A stretch of 32,848 bases of DNA from Oscillospiraceae bacterium (GTDB taxonomy: Bacteria; Bacillota; Clostridia; Oscillospirales; QAMX01): positions 1-32,848 of the forward strand of contig SVKS01000014.1 of NCBI GenBank assembly GCA_015068345.1, written 5' to 3'. The notes under the pieces are model-generated. The model was not told the origin of the DNA, made no database searches, and was given only the letters and a program-made list of their open reading frames with translations. Shown here piece after piece: positions 9,993 to 19,098 of this stretch (positions within the stretch are counted from its first letter, which is position 1; every line of letters starts with the position of its first letter). The position numbers were made by a program, and so were the translations under genes.

Positions 9993-10063
9993 TTGACAAT
10001 TGACAATGGACAATTGAAAATGGACAATTTTGGTGCGCGCCGTGAAAACGGCGCGTATTTTTT
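9991..10063 (+). terminator. TTGACAATGG-type repeat followed by a terminator hairpin
   Basis: attgacaattgacaatggacaattgaaaatggacaattttggtgCGCGCCGT-gaaa-ACGGCGCGtatttttt. Confidence 0.8.
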
Positions 10064-10089
10064 ATGGATGGGGAGGGGGAGTGGCGGGT

Positions 10090-10720
10090 GCGTCGCAGGG
10101 GGTTATCCTTATCGTAGGGACGATTCGTGAATCGCCCCTACGATGCGAAATCTACCGGGTACGGCATAATGACCTGGTTTTGCGTTAGCAAAATTTTCGG
10201 GCCGGTGGGGCCCGAAAAAACGGTCATATGCGATCGATCCGCATTTGCGGAGCGATCACGTAGGGGCGGCCATTGGCCGTCCGAAAAGTTGTGGTTTGCA
10301 GAAATAACCGGGTATGTGCATGCCGGAAGGTTCCGGATGACCAATGGTCATCCCTACGGAGAAGACATGGCATTACATAGTAGGGGCCGATGCAAAAATG
10401 TACGGGGTACGGCATCATGACCTGGTTTCCCGTGAGGGAAATTTTCGGGCCGGTGGGGCCCGAAAAAACGGTCATATGCGATCGGCCGTCGGAGCGGCCG
10501 ATCATGTAGGGACGGCCATTGGCCGTCCGAAAAGTTGCGGTTTGCAGAAATAACCGGATATGTGCATGCCGGAAGGTTCCGGATGACCAATGGTCATCCC
10601 TACGGAGAAGATATGGCATTGCATCGGCCCCTACTGACAAGGGGAGCCAATGGCCGCCGCACCTGCGGTGCGTCGGCGGGACGGGAGACCCGTCCCCTAC
10701 GCTGACGGTGCATTCCTGCG
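10090..10720. repeat. Intergenic palindrome mosaic island 3 (two composite copies)
   Basis: Composite elements from 10160 and 10408; GTAG hairpins at 10114, 10260, 10357(-), 10506, 10603(-), 10700(-). Confidence 0.9.
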
Positions 10721-11280
10721 ACACCTCTGTGGCAGAATCTTCCTACCCGCCGCGGGGTAGCGGCGGAGACGACGGCGTCTACGAAGTAGCCGTCGCATGG
10801 TACAAGCCAATGGAGCGACTGAAGAAGGAGCGACTTCCCACAGAAGGCTACAAGAACACGGTAGGGAGTATTACTAAATAGGGACAAAAAACGCACCCAA
10901 CCTCCGGCTACGCCGTCAGGGGTGTGGGGGCCATCGGAAGCCCCCACGTTTTCTTTGCAACTTTCTTTGACTCCAAAGAAAGTTGATCGCCCTCTGGGGG
11001 AACAACCGTTATTGGACCAAAGAACACAAAACAAACTCCCAACCTTGTTTCCCACCGTTTGCCCCCTGTAGGTTTCCACCCACCGCAAAGCGGCGGGTGG
11101 CGGGCGCTTCGTGCGACCGGGCCGACATGCGCTCCGCTCCTGTGTCGCTTCGCTTAGTACGGCCCCTACGCTGACGGTGAGATTTTGCGATACCTCTGCG
11201 GCACAGGGTTCCTACCCGCGGCGAGGGAGCCGCCATTCTGGTGAAAGTGAATGGAGTGCCGCTGGGAGGAAATGATGGAA
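10697..11280. repeat. Larger intergenic repeat region with two diverged copies of a ~100-bp sequence
   Basis: CTACGCTGACGGTG...CGA(C/T)ACCTCTG(T/C)GGCA...TTCCTACCCGC at 10697 and about 11163; hairpin AACTTTCTTTG-actc-CAAAGAAAGTT near 10959-10984; CCACCCACCGC-aaa-GCGGCGGGTGG near 11077-11101. Confidence 0.65.
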
Positions 11281-11305
11281 AACCGAAATGTTGCACAAAA
11301 AACTC

Positions 11306-11334
11306 TTGCGTCCGCTTGTGCTTTGTGGTATAAT
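11306..11334 (+). promoter_or_regulatory. Sigma70-type promoter of the hibernation factor gene
   Basis: TTGCGT, 17 nt, TATAAT. Confidence 0.6.
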
Positions 11335-11367
11335 ATAGCCATCACAAATAAGAAAGGAAGCGATTGA

Positions 11368-11892
11368 ATGAAGATTACCCTGAATGACAAGAAGCTGAAG
11401 GTCAACGAATGGACCATCCAGCGCATCGAGCAAAAGCTCAACAAGCTGGACCGCTACTTCAAGTCGGATGCGGTGGCGACCGTGCGCCTGTCGGAGGAAC
11501 GGGGACGCTACATCGCCGAGGTGACCGTACATGCCGGGTCCATGGTTTACCGTGCCCAGGACAAGAGTGGAGACGTGATCGCTTCATTTGACGCTGCGGT
11601 CGATGCCATCGACCGCCAGATCAGAAAGAACAAGACCCGCCTGGAAAAGCGCCTCCAGGAAGGTGCCTTCGAAATCTATCCCGCCGACGCCCCTGCGGTG
11701 AAGGAGGATCCCTTCGAAGTGGTGCGGGTGAAGCGGTTCGTTCTGGATCCCCTCACCACCGAGGAGGCCATCCTGCAGATGAACCTCCTGGGCCATCGGT
11801 TCTACGCCTTCCGCAACGTGGAGGACGGGGAACGGATCTGCGTCATCTATGCCAGAGACGACGGCGGATACGGCCTGATCGAATGCGAATAA
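11368..11892 (+). CDS. hpf: Ribosome hibernation-promoting factor, long form (HPF/YfiA family)
   Basis: MKITLNDKKLKVNEWTIQRIEQKLNKLDRYFKSDAVATVRLSEERGRYIAEVTVHAGSMVYRAQDKSGDVIASFDAAVDAIDRQIRKNKTRLEKR plus C-terminal domain VVRVKRFVLDPLTTEEAILQMNLLGHRFYAFRN. Confidence 0.94.
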   Translation: MKITLNDKKLKVNEWTIQRIEQKLNKLDRYFKSDAVATVRLSEERGRYIAEVTVHAGSMVYRAQDKSGDVIASFDAAVDAIDRQIRKNKTRLEKRLQEGAFEIYPADAPAVKEDPFEVVRVKRFVLDPLTTEEAILQMNLLGHRFYAFRNVEDGERICVIYARDDGGYGLIECE

Positions 11893-11915
11893 AAGGCAAA
11901 TGAAACAAAATGATG

Positions 11916-11945
11916 CGCGGCCCAAACGGGCCGCGTATTTTTTGT
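11916..11945 (+). terminator. Rho-independent terminator after hpf
   Basis: CGCGGCCC-aaac-GGGCCGCG followed by TATTTTTTT. Confidence 0.85.
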
Positions 11946-11960
11946 GTGTGGGGGGAGGGG

Positions 11961-12460
11961 GTACATTGTAGGGGCGGATGCCCACATCCGCCCGGGAGGT
12001 TTACGCATATGACCTTTTTTTCGGGCCGGTGGGGCCCGAAAAAACGGTCATATGCGATCGATCCGCATTTGCGGAGCGATCAAGTAGGGGCGGCCATTGG
12101 CCGTCCGAAAAGTTGCGGTTTGCAGAAATAACCGGATATGTGCATACCGGAAGGTTCCGGATGACCAATGGTCATCCCTACGGACAAGGGAGAGCCAAGA
12201 TCCGCCGCACCTGCGGTGCGGGCGGCGGGCGGCAGCAGGTTACGGCACGGGGAATGGAATTGCAAAATTGTACAAACCCTCTCAGTCTGCCCGAAGGGCA
12301 GACAGCATTTGTCCCCTGCGGGGACGCCCCCTGACATTGCTTACGCAATGCCATCCCCCAAAGGGAGAGCCAAGATCTGCCGCACCTACGACCCCTCCGC
12401 CCCTGGCTTCATCCGCCAAAGGCGGATGCGTGGAGGCATGGGAGTGCGGGGGGTGCGTTT
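11961..12460. repeat. Intergenic palindrome mosaic island 4
   Basis: GTAG-GGGCGGATG-CCCA-CATCCGCCC at 11968-11993; composite element from 12001; GTAG hairpins at 12084 and 12181(-); TCTGCCC/GGGCAGA module at about 12277. Confidence 0.9.
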
Positions 12461-12562
12461 TGGGGGGAGAGGGGAGTGAAATAGTTAGCGATAGCTAACC
12501 AAAATGATGCCGATTTCGGCGTTTTTACCAAGAAATGCTTCGTCAAATATCGGGAAAATGGC

Positions 12563-12591
12563 TTGCTATTTTGTGGGTTTTGTATTATAAT
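12563..12591 (+). promoter_or_regulatory. Sigma70-type promoter of the hydrogenase operon
   Basis: TTGCTA (12563-12568), 17 nt, TATAAT (12586-12591). Confidence 0.7.
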
Positions 12592-12637
12592 ATAGGGGCA
12601 CAAAATATACCCCTATAAACTTTCAGGAGGATTCACA

Positions 12638-13120
12638 ATGGCTCTTACACAAGAACAGAAACAGCAGTACACCGAAGAACTGCTTGCCTACATTGAGGAA
12701 CTGAAGGCTACCGGCGAACAGGGCATCCTGATGCCTGTTATGCAGAAGGCCCAGGGCCTCTTCGGTCATCTGCCCCTGGACATCCAGGTCCTCATCGCTG
12801 ATAAGCTGGATTGCCCCGTAACCGACGTTTACGGCGTTGCCACCTTCTACGCTCAGTTCTCCCTGACCCCCAAGGGCGACTACATCATCTCGGTATGTAC
12901 CGGTACCGCCTGCTACGTCAAGGGCGCTCAGGCCGTTCTGGACGAAGTCATCAAGGAACTGGGCATCAACCCCGGTGAAACCACCGCCGACGGCAAGTTC
13001 ACCATTCAGGACACCCGCTGCCTGGGCTGCTGCGGTCTGGCCCCTGTCATGACCATCAACGAAAAGGTCTACGGCAAGCTGGTTCCCGCCGACATCAAGG
13101 GCATCCTGGCTGACTATTAA
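12638..13120 (+). CDS. NuoE/HydC-type [2Fe-2S] thioredoxin-like hydrogenase subunit
   Basis: VMQKAQGLFGHLPLDIQVLIADKL...VYGVATFYAQFSLTPKGDYIISVCTGTACYVKGAQAVL...DTRCLGCCGLAPVMTINEKVYGKL. Confidence 0.94.
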   Translation: MALTQEQKQQYTEELLAYIEELKATGEQGILMPVMQKAQGLFGHLPLDIQVLIADKLDCPVTDVYGVATFYAQFSLTPKGDYIISVCTGTACYVKGAQAVLDEVIKELGINPGETTADGKFTIQDTRCLGCCGLAPVMTINEKVYGKLVPADIKGILADY

Positions 13121-13157
13121 GCTTTCACTTAACCTGATACATAAGGTGTGACCGACT

Positions 13158-13499
13158 ATGAAAATTTCCCAGGTTCAATCCCTTTTGAATGCCCACGTCC
13201 TTTGCGGCGAGGAGCATCTGGAAACCGAGGTCCACTCGGCCTGCGGATCCGACATGATGAGCGACGTTCTGGCTTACGTGAAAAACCAGGCGGTGCTCCT
13301 GACCGGACTTGTGAACCCCCAGGTGATCAAAACCGCCGAAATGATGGATATGCGCTGTATCGTATTTGTTCGCAACAAGAAACCCTCGCCCCAGATGCTG
13401 GAAATGGCCGACGACGTGGGAATCACCCTGCTGGCAACAGCCGAAACGCTGTTCACCGCCTGCGGTGTGCTTTACGACAACGGTCTGCGGGGCTCGTGA
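13158..13499 (+). CDS. DRTGG-domain-like protein
   Basis: 113 aa, MKISQVQSLLNAHVLCGEEHLETEVHSACGSDMMSDVLAYVKNQAVLLTGLVNPQVIKTAEMMDMRCIVFVRNKKP...; position in the hydrogenase operon. Confidence 0.78.
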   Translation: MKISQVQSLLNAHVLCGEEHLETEVHSACGSDMMSDVLAYVKNQAVLLTGLVNPQVIKTAEMMDMRCIVFVRNKKPSPQMLEMADDVGITLLATAETLFTACGVLYDNGLRGS

Positions 13500-13508
13500 C
13501 GGAGGTGA

Positions 13509-13943
13509 ATGGCCAAAATGGATGAAGCTTTGAGATTCCGCTACGATGTGGACGGGGAAAACTTTACCTCCGCCGGCAACGCTTCGGTAGAGGTCAAACG
13601 GAAGCTGCGTCAGCTTGGCTTTCCCCCGGAAATCATCAAGCGGGTTTCCATCGCCATGTATGAGGGCGAGATCAATATGGTGATCCACGCCGACGGCGGG
13701 GTTGCCGAGGTGATCGTGACCCCCGAGGTCATCACCATCATTCTGGCCGACAAGGGCCCGGGCATTGCCGACGTGAGTCTTGCCATGCGGGAGGGTTATT
13801 CCACCGCCGCCGACCACATCCGCTCCCTGGGATTCGGGGCCGGAATGGGGCTGCCCAACATGAAGCGATACACCGACACCATGGAAATTGACACCGAACT
13901 TGGCGTGGGTACCACCATCACCATGACTGTGAAGGTGAACTGA
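13509..13943 (+). CDS. RsbW-like HATPase (anti-sigma-factor-type ATP-binding protein)
   Basis: FTSAGNASVEVKRKLRQLGFPPEIIKRVSIAMYEGEINMVIHADGG...ILADKGPGIADVSLAMREGYSTA...LGFGAGMGLPNMKRYTDTMEIDTELGVGTTITMTV. Confidence 0.88.
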   Translation: MAKMDEALRFRYDVDGENFTSAGNASVEVKRKLRQLGFPPEIIKRVSIAMYEGEINMVIHADGGVAEVIVTPEVITIILADKGPGIADVSLAMREGYSTAADHIRSLGFGAGMGLPNMKRYTDTMEIDTELGVGTTITMTVKVN

Positions 13944-15238
13944 TGCCGACGACAACACCTTATCGACATTCGGTTTCTCTGGAACCCGACAAGTGCAAGG
14001 GTTGTACCAACTGCCTGAAGCGCTGTCCCGTGGAGGCCATCCGCATCCGGGACGGCAAGGCCAAGATCGATCCCGCCCGTTGCATCGACTGCGGCGTGTG
14101 TATCGATGTGTGCCCCTACAAGGCAAAGCGTGCCAGCTACGACGCCCTGTCGGACATCCAGCGTTACCGCTATAAAATCGCACTGCCCGCTCCCTCCCTC
14201 TACGGTCAGTTCGAAAATCTCGAGGAGATCGACCACGTTCTCCAGGGGCTTTTGGACATGGGCTTTGACGAGGTTTACGAGGTGAGCCGAGCCGCCGAGA
14301 TCGTTTCGGGCTTCACCCGCCTCTACCTCAACAATCCCGAGGTGGAAAAACCGGTGATCTCCTCCGCCTGTCCGGTGGTGGTGCGGCTGATATCCCTGCG
14401 ATACCCCTACTTATGTAAAAATATACTGCCCATCAAGCCCCCGGTGGACATTGCCGCCGAGAAGGCCCGGGCAAGGGCGCTTGCCGAGCACCCCGAGCTT
14501 TCGCCCGAGGACATCGGCGTGGTATTCATCTCCCCCTGTCCCGCCAAGGTTAGCTACGTCAAGCAGCGCATTTCCGAAGGGAAAAGCGCCGTGGACCTGG
14601 CGGTGAGCATGAGCGACGCATATTTTGCCCTGATCGGCAAAATGAAGCAGGAGCTCCCCCCGGATACCCTGTCGAAATCGGGTATGATTGGCGTGGGCTG
14701 GGCTTCCTCGGGAGGCGAATCCAGCGCCATCTTCAACGACAAATATCTGGCTGCCGACGGGATCGAAAACGTGATCCGCGTCCTGGAACAGATCGACAAC
14801 GGCACCTTCCCCTCCCTGGAATTTGTGGAGCTCAATGCCTGCAACGGGGGATGCGTGGGCGGGATGATGACGGTGGAAAATCCCTACATCGCCCGGGCCC
14901 GGCTCCAAACCCTGAAGCGGTATCTGCCGGTTTCCCAAAACTGGCGCTTTGAGGACCAGGAGGGCGCCACCGCCGAGCTGCCCCCCGAGCTGAAGGCCGA
15001 TCCGGTGGAATACGCCCCGGTTTCCAAGCTTTCGGAGAACATGGGGGAGGCCATGCGGAAAATGGCCATGATCCAGGCGCTGCATGACGAACTGCCCGAC
15101 CTGGACTGCGGCTCCTGCGGGTCCCCCACCTGTTACCTGTTCGCCGAGGACGTGGTGAAAGGGGAGGCAAGGCCCGAGGAATGCATCGTCCGCATGCGGG
15201 AAGAGCTCCTGAAGGCGGCGAAGGAGGGCAAAGCATGA
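13943..15238 (+). CDS. Sensory-type [FeFe] hydrogenase homologue (two 4Fe-4S motifs, H-cluster-like domain, C-terminal Fe-S motif)
   Basis: CKGCTNCLKRCPVEAI, CIDCGVCIDVCPYKA, SSACPVVVRL, FISPCPAKVSYVKQ, ELNACNGGCVGGMMTVENP, DCGSCGSPTCYLFAEDVVKGEA. Confidence 0.88.
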   Translation: MPTTTPYRHSVSLEPDKCKGCTNCLKRCPVEAIRIRDGKAKIDPARCIDCGVCIDVCPYKAKRASYDALSDIQRYRYKIALPAPSLYGQFENLEEIDHVLQGLLDMGFDEVYEVSRAAEIVSGFTRLYLNNPEVEKPVISSACPVVVRLISLRYPYLCKNILPIKPPVDIAAEKARARALAEHPELSPEDIGVVFISPCPAKVSYVKQRISEGKSAVDLAVSMSDAYFALIGKMKQELPPDTLSKSGMIGVGWASSGGESSAIFNDKYLAADGIENVIRVLEQIDNGTFPSLEFVELNACNGGCVGGMMTVENPYIARARLQTLKRYLPVSQNWRFEDQEGATAELPPELKADPVEYAPVSKLSENMGEAMRKMAMIQALHDELPDLDCGSCGSPTCYLFAEDVVKGEARPEECIVRMREELLKAAKEGKA

Positions 15239-15558
15239 CGGTTGCCGAATTTGCCGAAAAATTGAACCTGACACCCCTTTCCCTGCCCGATCCGGAGCGG
15301 GAGATCACCGGCTTTTACGCCGGGGACCTTCTCAGTTGGGTCATGGGCCGGGCCCAATCGGGGGATTGCTGGTTCACCATCATGTCCAATATCAACGTGC
15401 TGGCGGTGGCCACCCTGGCCGACGTGGCCTGTGTGGTTCTTGCCGAAGGGGTTACCCTGGAGGAGAAGGAGCTGCAGAATGCTGTGGCCAAGGGCATCAA
15501 CGTGCTCACCAGCCAGAAAAATACCTACACCCTGTGCGCCGAAGCGGGTGGTGTGTGA
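15235..15558 (+). CDS. Second DRTGG-domain-like protein
   Basis: MTVAEFAEKLNLTPLSLPDPEREITGFYAGDLLSWVMGRAQSGDCWFTIMSNINVLAVATLADVACVVLAEGV...; ATGA overlap with the upstream gene. Confidence 0.8.
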   Translation: MTVAEFAEKLNLTPLSLPDPEREITGFYAGDLLSWVMGRAQSGDCWFTIMSNINVLAVATLADVACVVLAEGVTLEEKELQNAVAKGINVLTSQKNTYTLCAEAGGV

Positions 15559-16283
15559 TGGAAGTCGCCTACGACCTCCACGTACATTCCTGTCTCTCCC
15601 CCTGCGGGGACGACGACATGACCCCCGCCAACATTGCCGGGATGGCCGCCCTGAAGGGACTGACCGTGGTGGCCCTCACCGACCACAACAGCGCAAAAAA
15701 CTGCCCCGCATTTTTCAAGGCCTGCGAAGAGGTGGGGGTGCTTCCCATCCCCGGCATGGAGCTGACCACGGCGGAGGATATCCACCTAGTCGCCCTCTTC
15801 AAGACGCTTGCGGAGGCCATGTCATTTGACACCTGGCTCCAGGACATCCGGGTGCGAATCCCCAACCGTGTGGACATTTTCGGCCGTCAACAGATCATGG
15901 ACGAAAATGACAACGTAATCGGGGAGGAGCCCGATCTCCTGATCAACGCCCTGTCCTACGACATTGAAAGTCTGGTGACCGAGGCCAGAGCCCACGGGGC
16001 CCTTTGCTACCCGGCCCACGTGGATAAGGAGGCCAACGGCATCCTTGCCACCCTGGGTTTTTTACCCGAAGAACCGAAATTTTCGGTATTTGAAGTCCAC
16101 GACGCGGAAAAGATCCCCGCTTACCTGGGTACACACCTGCCCGGCGGAGCGAAAACCGTCACTTCCTCCGATGCCCACTACCTGTGGGACATCCGGGAGG
16201 CCGAGGAGGCCGGCCGGATGGAGATACCGGAGGAGCTTACGGGGGACGAAGCCCGGGCGTGGATTCTGGGGAGTCTTTTATGA
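15558..16283 (+). CDS. PHP-domain metal-dependent phosphoesterase
   Basis: YDLHVHSCLSPCGDDDMTPANIAGMAALKGLTVVALTDHNSAKNCPAFFKACEEVGVLPIPGMELTTAEDIHLVALF...TSSDAHYL; TGATG overlap. Confidence 0.92.
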   Translation: MEVAYDLHVHSCLSPCGDDDMTPANIAGMAALKGLTVVALTDHNSAKNCPAFFKACEEVGVLPIPGMELTTAEDIHLVALFKTLAEAMSFDTWLQDIRVRIPNRVDIFGRQQIMDENDNVIGEEPDLLINALSYDIESLVTEARAHGALCYPAHVDKEANGILATLGFLPEEPKFSVFEVHDAEKIPAYLGTHLPGGAKTVTSSDAHYLWDIREAEEAGRMEIPEELTGDEARAWILGSLL

Positions 16284-16834
16284 AGGAACTTTCGCTGAAC
16301 ATTCTGGATATTGCCCAAAACTCCATCAAGGCCAAGGCAAGCCTCATCGGCATCCATATTAAAGAAGAGGGGGACATCCTCTCCTTCGAAATCGTGGATG
16401 ACGGCTGTGGCATGGACCAGGCCACGGTGGATCGGCTGGTGGATCCCTTTTACACCACCCGCACCACCCGAAAGGTGGGGCTTGGGATCCCCTTCCTGAA
16501 GATGGCCGCCGAGCAAACCGGGGGCTACGTCAGGGTGGATTCGGTCAGCGAAAAGATAGACCCCCAAAACAAGGGGACGAGGGTCTATGCGGAATTCCAC
16601 AAATCCAGCATCGACTTCACCCCCATGGGTGACATCGTTTCCACCATGGTTTCCCTGATCCAGGGGGCCGACGGGATGGATTTCGATTTCACCTACCAGA
16701 CCGAAAGAGGCGTCTGCGCCCTTTCGACCATGGATATGCGCGAGGTTCTTGGGGAGGAAATCCCCCTCTCGTCCCCGGAAGTCCTGGTTTGGGCCCGGGA
16801 GACCATGGAGGAAAGCCTTTCCGAGATTTTGTGA
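16280..16834 (+). CDS. HATPase-domain protein (histidine-kinase-like ATPase without a visible phosphoacceptor domain)
   Basis: MKELSLNILDIAQNSIKAKASLIGIHIKEEGDILSFEIVDDGCGMDQATVDRLVDPFYTTRTTRKVGLGIPFLKMAAEQTGG. Confidence 0.88.
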   Translation: MKELSLNILDIAQNSIKAKASLIGIHIKEEGDILSFEIVDDGCGMDQATVDRLVDPFYTTRTTRKVGLGIPFLKMAAEQTGGYVRVDSVSEKIDPQNKGTRVYAEFHKSSIDFTPMGDIVSTMVSLIQGADGMDFDFTYQTERGVCALSTMDMREVLGEEIPLSSPEVLVWARETMEESLSEIL

Positions 16835-16875
16835 TATACCAAAAAATATTTTATAGAGGAAGGAACGCAAAAATT

Positions 16876-17241
16876 ATGAAATCTTTAGCGGAACTTGCTG
16901 CCATCAGAGAAAAAATGAAGAACACCGTCAACCTTCGCGAAGGCGATGGTAAGATGCGTGTCGTCGTCGGCATGGCCACCTGTGGCATCGCCGCCGGCGC
17001 CCGTCCGGTGCTGAATGCCTTTGTGGACCAGGTTGCTTCGGCTGACCTGACCGACAAGGTCAACGTCACCCAGACCGGCTGCATCGGCATCTGCGAATAC
17101 GAACCGGTTGTGGAAGTATTCGAAGCCGGCAAGGAAAAGGTCACCTACGTGAAGATGACCGCCGATAAGGTCGCCAAGGTTGTGGAACAGCACCTGAAGG
17201 GCGGCAAGCCTGTTGCGGAATACACCATCGGCAACAACTAA
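16876..17241 (+). CDS. Thioredoxin-like [2Fe-2S] ferredoxin
   Basis: GMATCGIAAGARPVLNAFVDQVASADLTDKVNVTQTGCIGICEYEPVVEVFE; ATG at 16876 preceded by GAGGAAGGAAC. Confidence 0.88.
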   Translation: MKSLAELAAIREKMKNTVNLREGDGKMRVVVGMATCGIAAGARPVLNAFVDQVASADLTDKVNVTQTGCIGICEYEPVVEVFEAGKEKVTYVKMTADKVAKVVEQHLKGGKPVAEYTIGNN

Positions 17242-17277
17242 GCTTCGGCGATAAAGAAGAAAGGATAGGATTTACGT

Positions 17278-19077
17278 ATGATTCGCACTCATGTAATGGT
17301 TTGCGGCGGTACCGGTTGTACCTCTTCCGATTCTCCGGCCATTTGCGCCGCCATGCAGAAGGAACTGGAAGCCAAGGGTATTGCTGAAGAAGTAAAAATT
17401 GTCCAGACCGGTTGCTTTGGTCTGTGCGCCCTGGGCCCCATCATGATCGTCTACCCCGACGGCACCTTCTACACCCAGGTTACCGTTGACGACGTTGCCG
17501 AAATCGTGGAAGAGCACCTCCTGAAGGGCCGCCCGGTTTCCCGCCTTGTTTACGACGAAGTGGCCGAAGGTCACAAGGTCGAAGGTTCGGTCTCCCTCAA
17601 CGACACCGCCTTCTACAAGAGCCAGCTCCGTCTTGCTCTGCGTAACTGCGGCGTTATCAACCCCGAAAACATCGACGAATACATCGCCATGGACGGCTAC
17701 TCCGCTCTTGGCAAGTGCCTCACCGAAATGAGCCGTGAAGACGTCATCAAGGTCATCACCGACTCCGGCCTGCGTGGTCGTGGCGGCGGCGGCTTCCCCA
17801 CCGGCCGCAAGTGGCTCTTCGCCGCCGGCGGTGAACCCGGCACCAAGAAGTACGTGGTCTGCAACGCCGACGAAGGCGACCCCGGTGCATTCATGGACCG
17901 CTCCATCCTGGAAGGCGACCCCCATGCCGTCATCGAAGCCATGGCCATTGCTGCTTACGCCATCGGTGCTGACGAAGGTTACGTTTATGTCCGCGCTGAA
18001 TACCCCATCGCTGTGAAACGTCTGTCCATCGCCATCGCTCAGGCTCGTGAATACGGCCTCCTGGGCAACGGCATCTTTGGCACCGACTTCAACTTCGATC
18101 TGAAGATCCGTCTGGGCGCCGGCGCCTTCGTCTGCGGCGAAGAAACCGCCCTGCTCAACTCCATCGAAGGTATGCGCGGTGAACCCAGACCCCGTCCTCC
18201 CTTCCCCGCTGTCAAGGGTCTGTTTGGTCAGCCCACCATCATCAACAACGTAGAAACCTATGCCAACATTCCTCAGATCATTCTGAAGGGCGCTGAATGG
18301 TTCAACACCATCGGTTCCGAAAAGAGCAAGGGCACCAAGGTCTTCGCTCTGGGCGGTAAGATCCGTCACACCGGTCTGGTTGAAGTTCCCATGGGCACCC
18401 CGCTGTCCACCATCATCAACGAAATCGGCGGCGGTATCCCCGGCGGCAAGAAGTTCAAGGCTGCTCAGACCGGCGGTCCTTCCGGCGGCTGCATCCCCGC
18501 AAGCCTCATCGACACCCCGGTTGACTACGACTCCCTCATCGCCATCGGCTCCATGATGGGTTCCGGCGGTCTGATCGTTATGGACGAAGACAACTGCATG
18601 GTCGACATCGCCAAGTTCTTCCTGACCTTCACCGTGGACGAATCCTGCGGTAAGTGCACCCCGTGCCGCGAAGGTACCAAGAGAATGCTGGAAATCCTCG
18701 ACCGCATCACCGAAGGCAAGGGCGAAGAAGGCGACATCGAACGCCTGGAAGAACTGGCCTACACCATCAAGGCTACCGCTCTGTGCGGCCTGGGCCAGAC
18801 TGCCCCCAACCCCGTTCTTTCCACCATCCGTTACTTCCGTGACGAATACGAAGCTCACATCCGTGACAAGGTATGTCCCGCTCACGTTTGCCAGAAGCTG
18901 GCCCGTTACGAAATCGTTGCCGACAAGTGCAAGGGTTGCTCCCTGTGCTCCAAGAAGTGCCCCGTTGGTGCTATCAGCGGCGTGATCAAGAATCCGTTTG
19001 TGATCGATCAGTCCAAGTGCATCAAGTGCGGCGCTTGCATGGAATCCTGCAAGTTCGGCGCCATCATCAAAAACTAA
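17278..19077 (+). CDS. NuoF/HydB-type NADH-binding hydrogenase subunit
   Basis: 599 aa; SGLRGRGGGGFPTGRKWLFA, CNADEGDPGAFMDRSILEGDPH, ESCGKCTPCREG, C-terminal CKGCSLCSKKCPVGAI and CIKCGACMESCKFGAI. Confidence 0.96.
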   Translation: MIRTHVMVCGGTGCTSSDSPAICAAMQKELEAKGIAEEVKIVQTGCFGLCALGPIMIVYPDGTFYTQVTVDDVAEIVEEHLLKGRPVSRLVYDEVAEGHKVEGSVSLNDTAFYKSQLRLALRNCGVINPENIDEYIAMDGYSALGKCLTEMSREDVIKVITDSGLRGRGGGGFPTGRKWLFAAGGEPGTKKYVVCNADEGDPGAFMDRSILEGDPHAVIEAMAIAAYAIGADEGYVYVRAEYPIAVKRLSIAIAQAREYGLLGNGIFGTDFNFDLKIRLGAGAFVCGEETALLNSIEGMRGEPRPRPPFPAVKGLFGQPTIINNVETYANIPQIILKGAEWFNTIGSEKSKGTKVFALGGKIRHTGLVEVPMGTPLSTIINEIGGGIPGGKKFKAAQTGGPSGGCIPASLIDTPVDYDSLIAIGSMMGSGGLIVMDEDNCMVDIAKFFLTFTVDESCGKCTPCREGTKRMLEILDRITEGKGEEGDIERLEELAYTIKATALCGLGQTAPNPVLSTIRYFRDEYEAHIRDKVCPAHVCQKLARYEIVADKCKGCSLCSKKCPVGAISGVIKNPFVIDQSKCIKCGACMESCKFGAIIKN

Positions 19078-19098
19078 TCCAGAGGGGGAACAAGATAA

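Noticed and set aside
12484-12499. Rex operator upstream of the hydrogenase operon
   Set aside because: Half-site spacing does not match the known Rex consensus; kept only as a weak unexplained palindrome.
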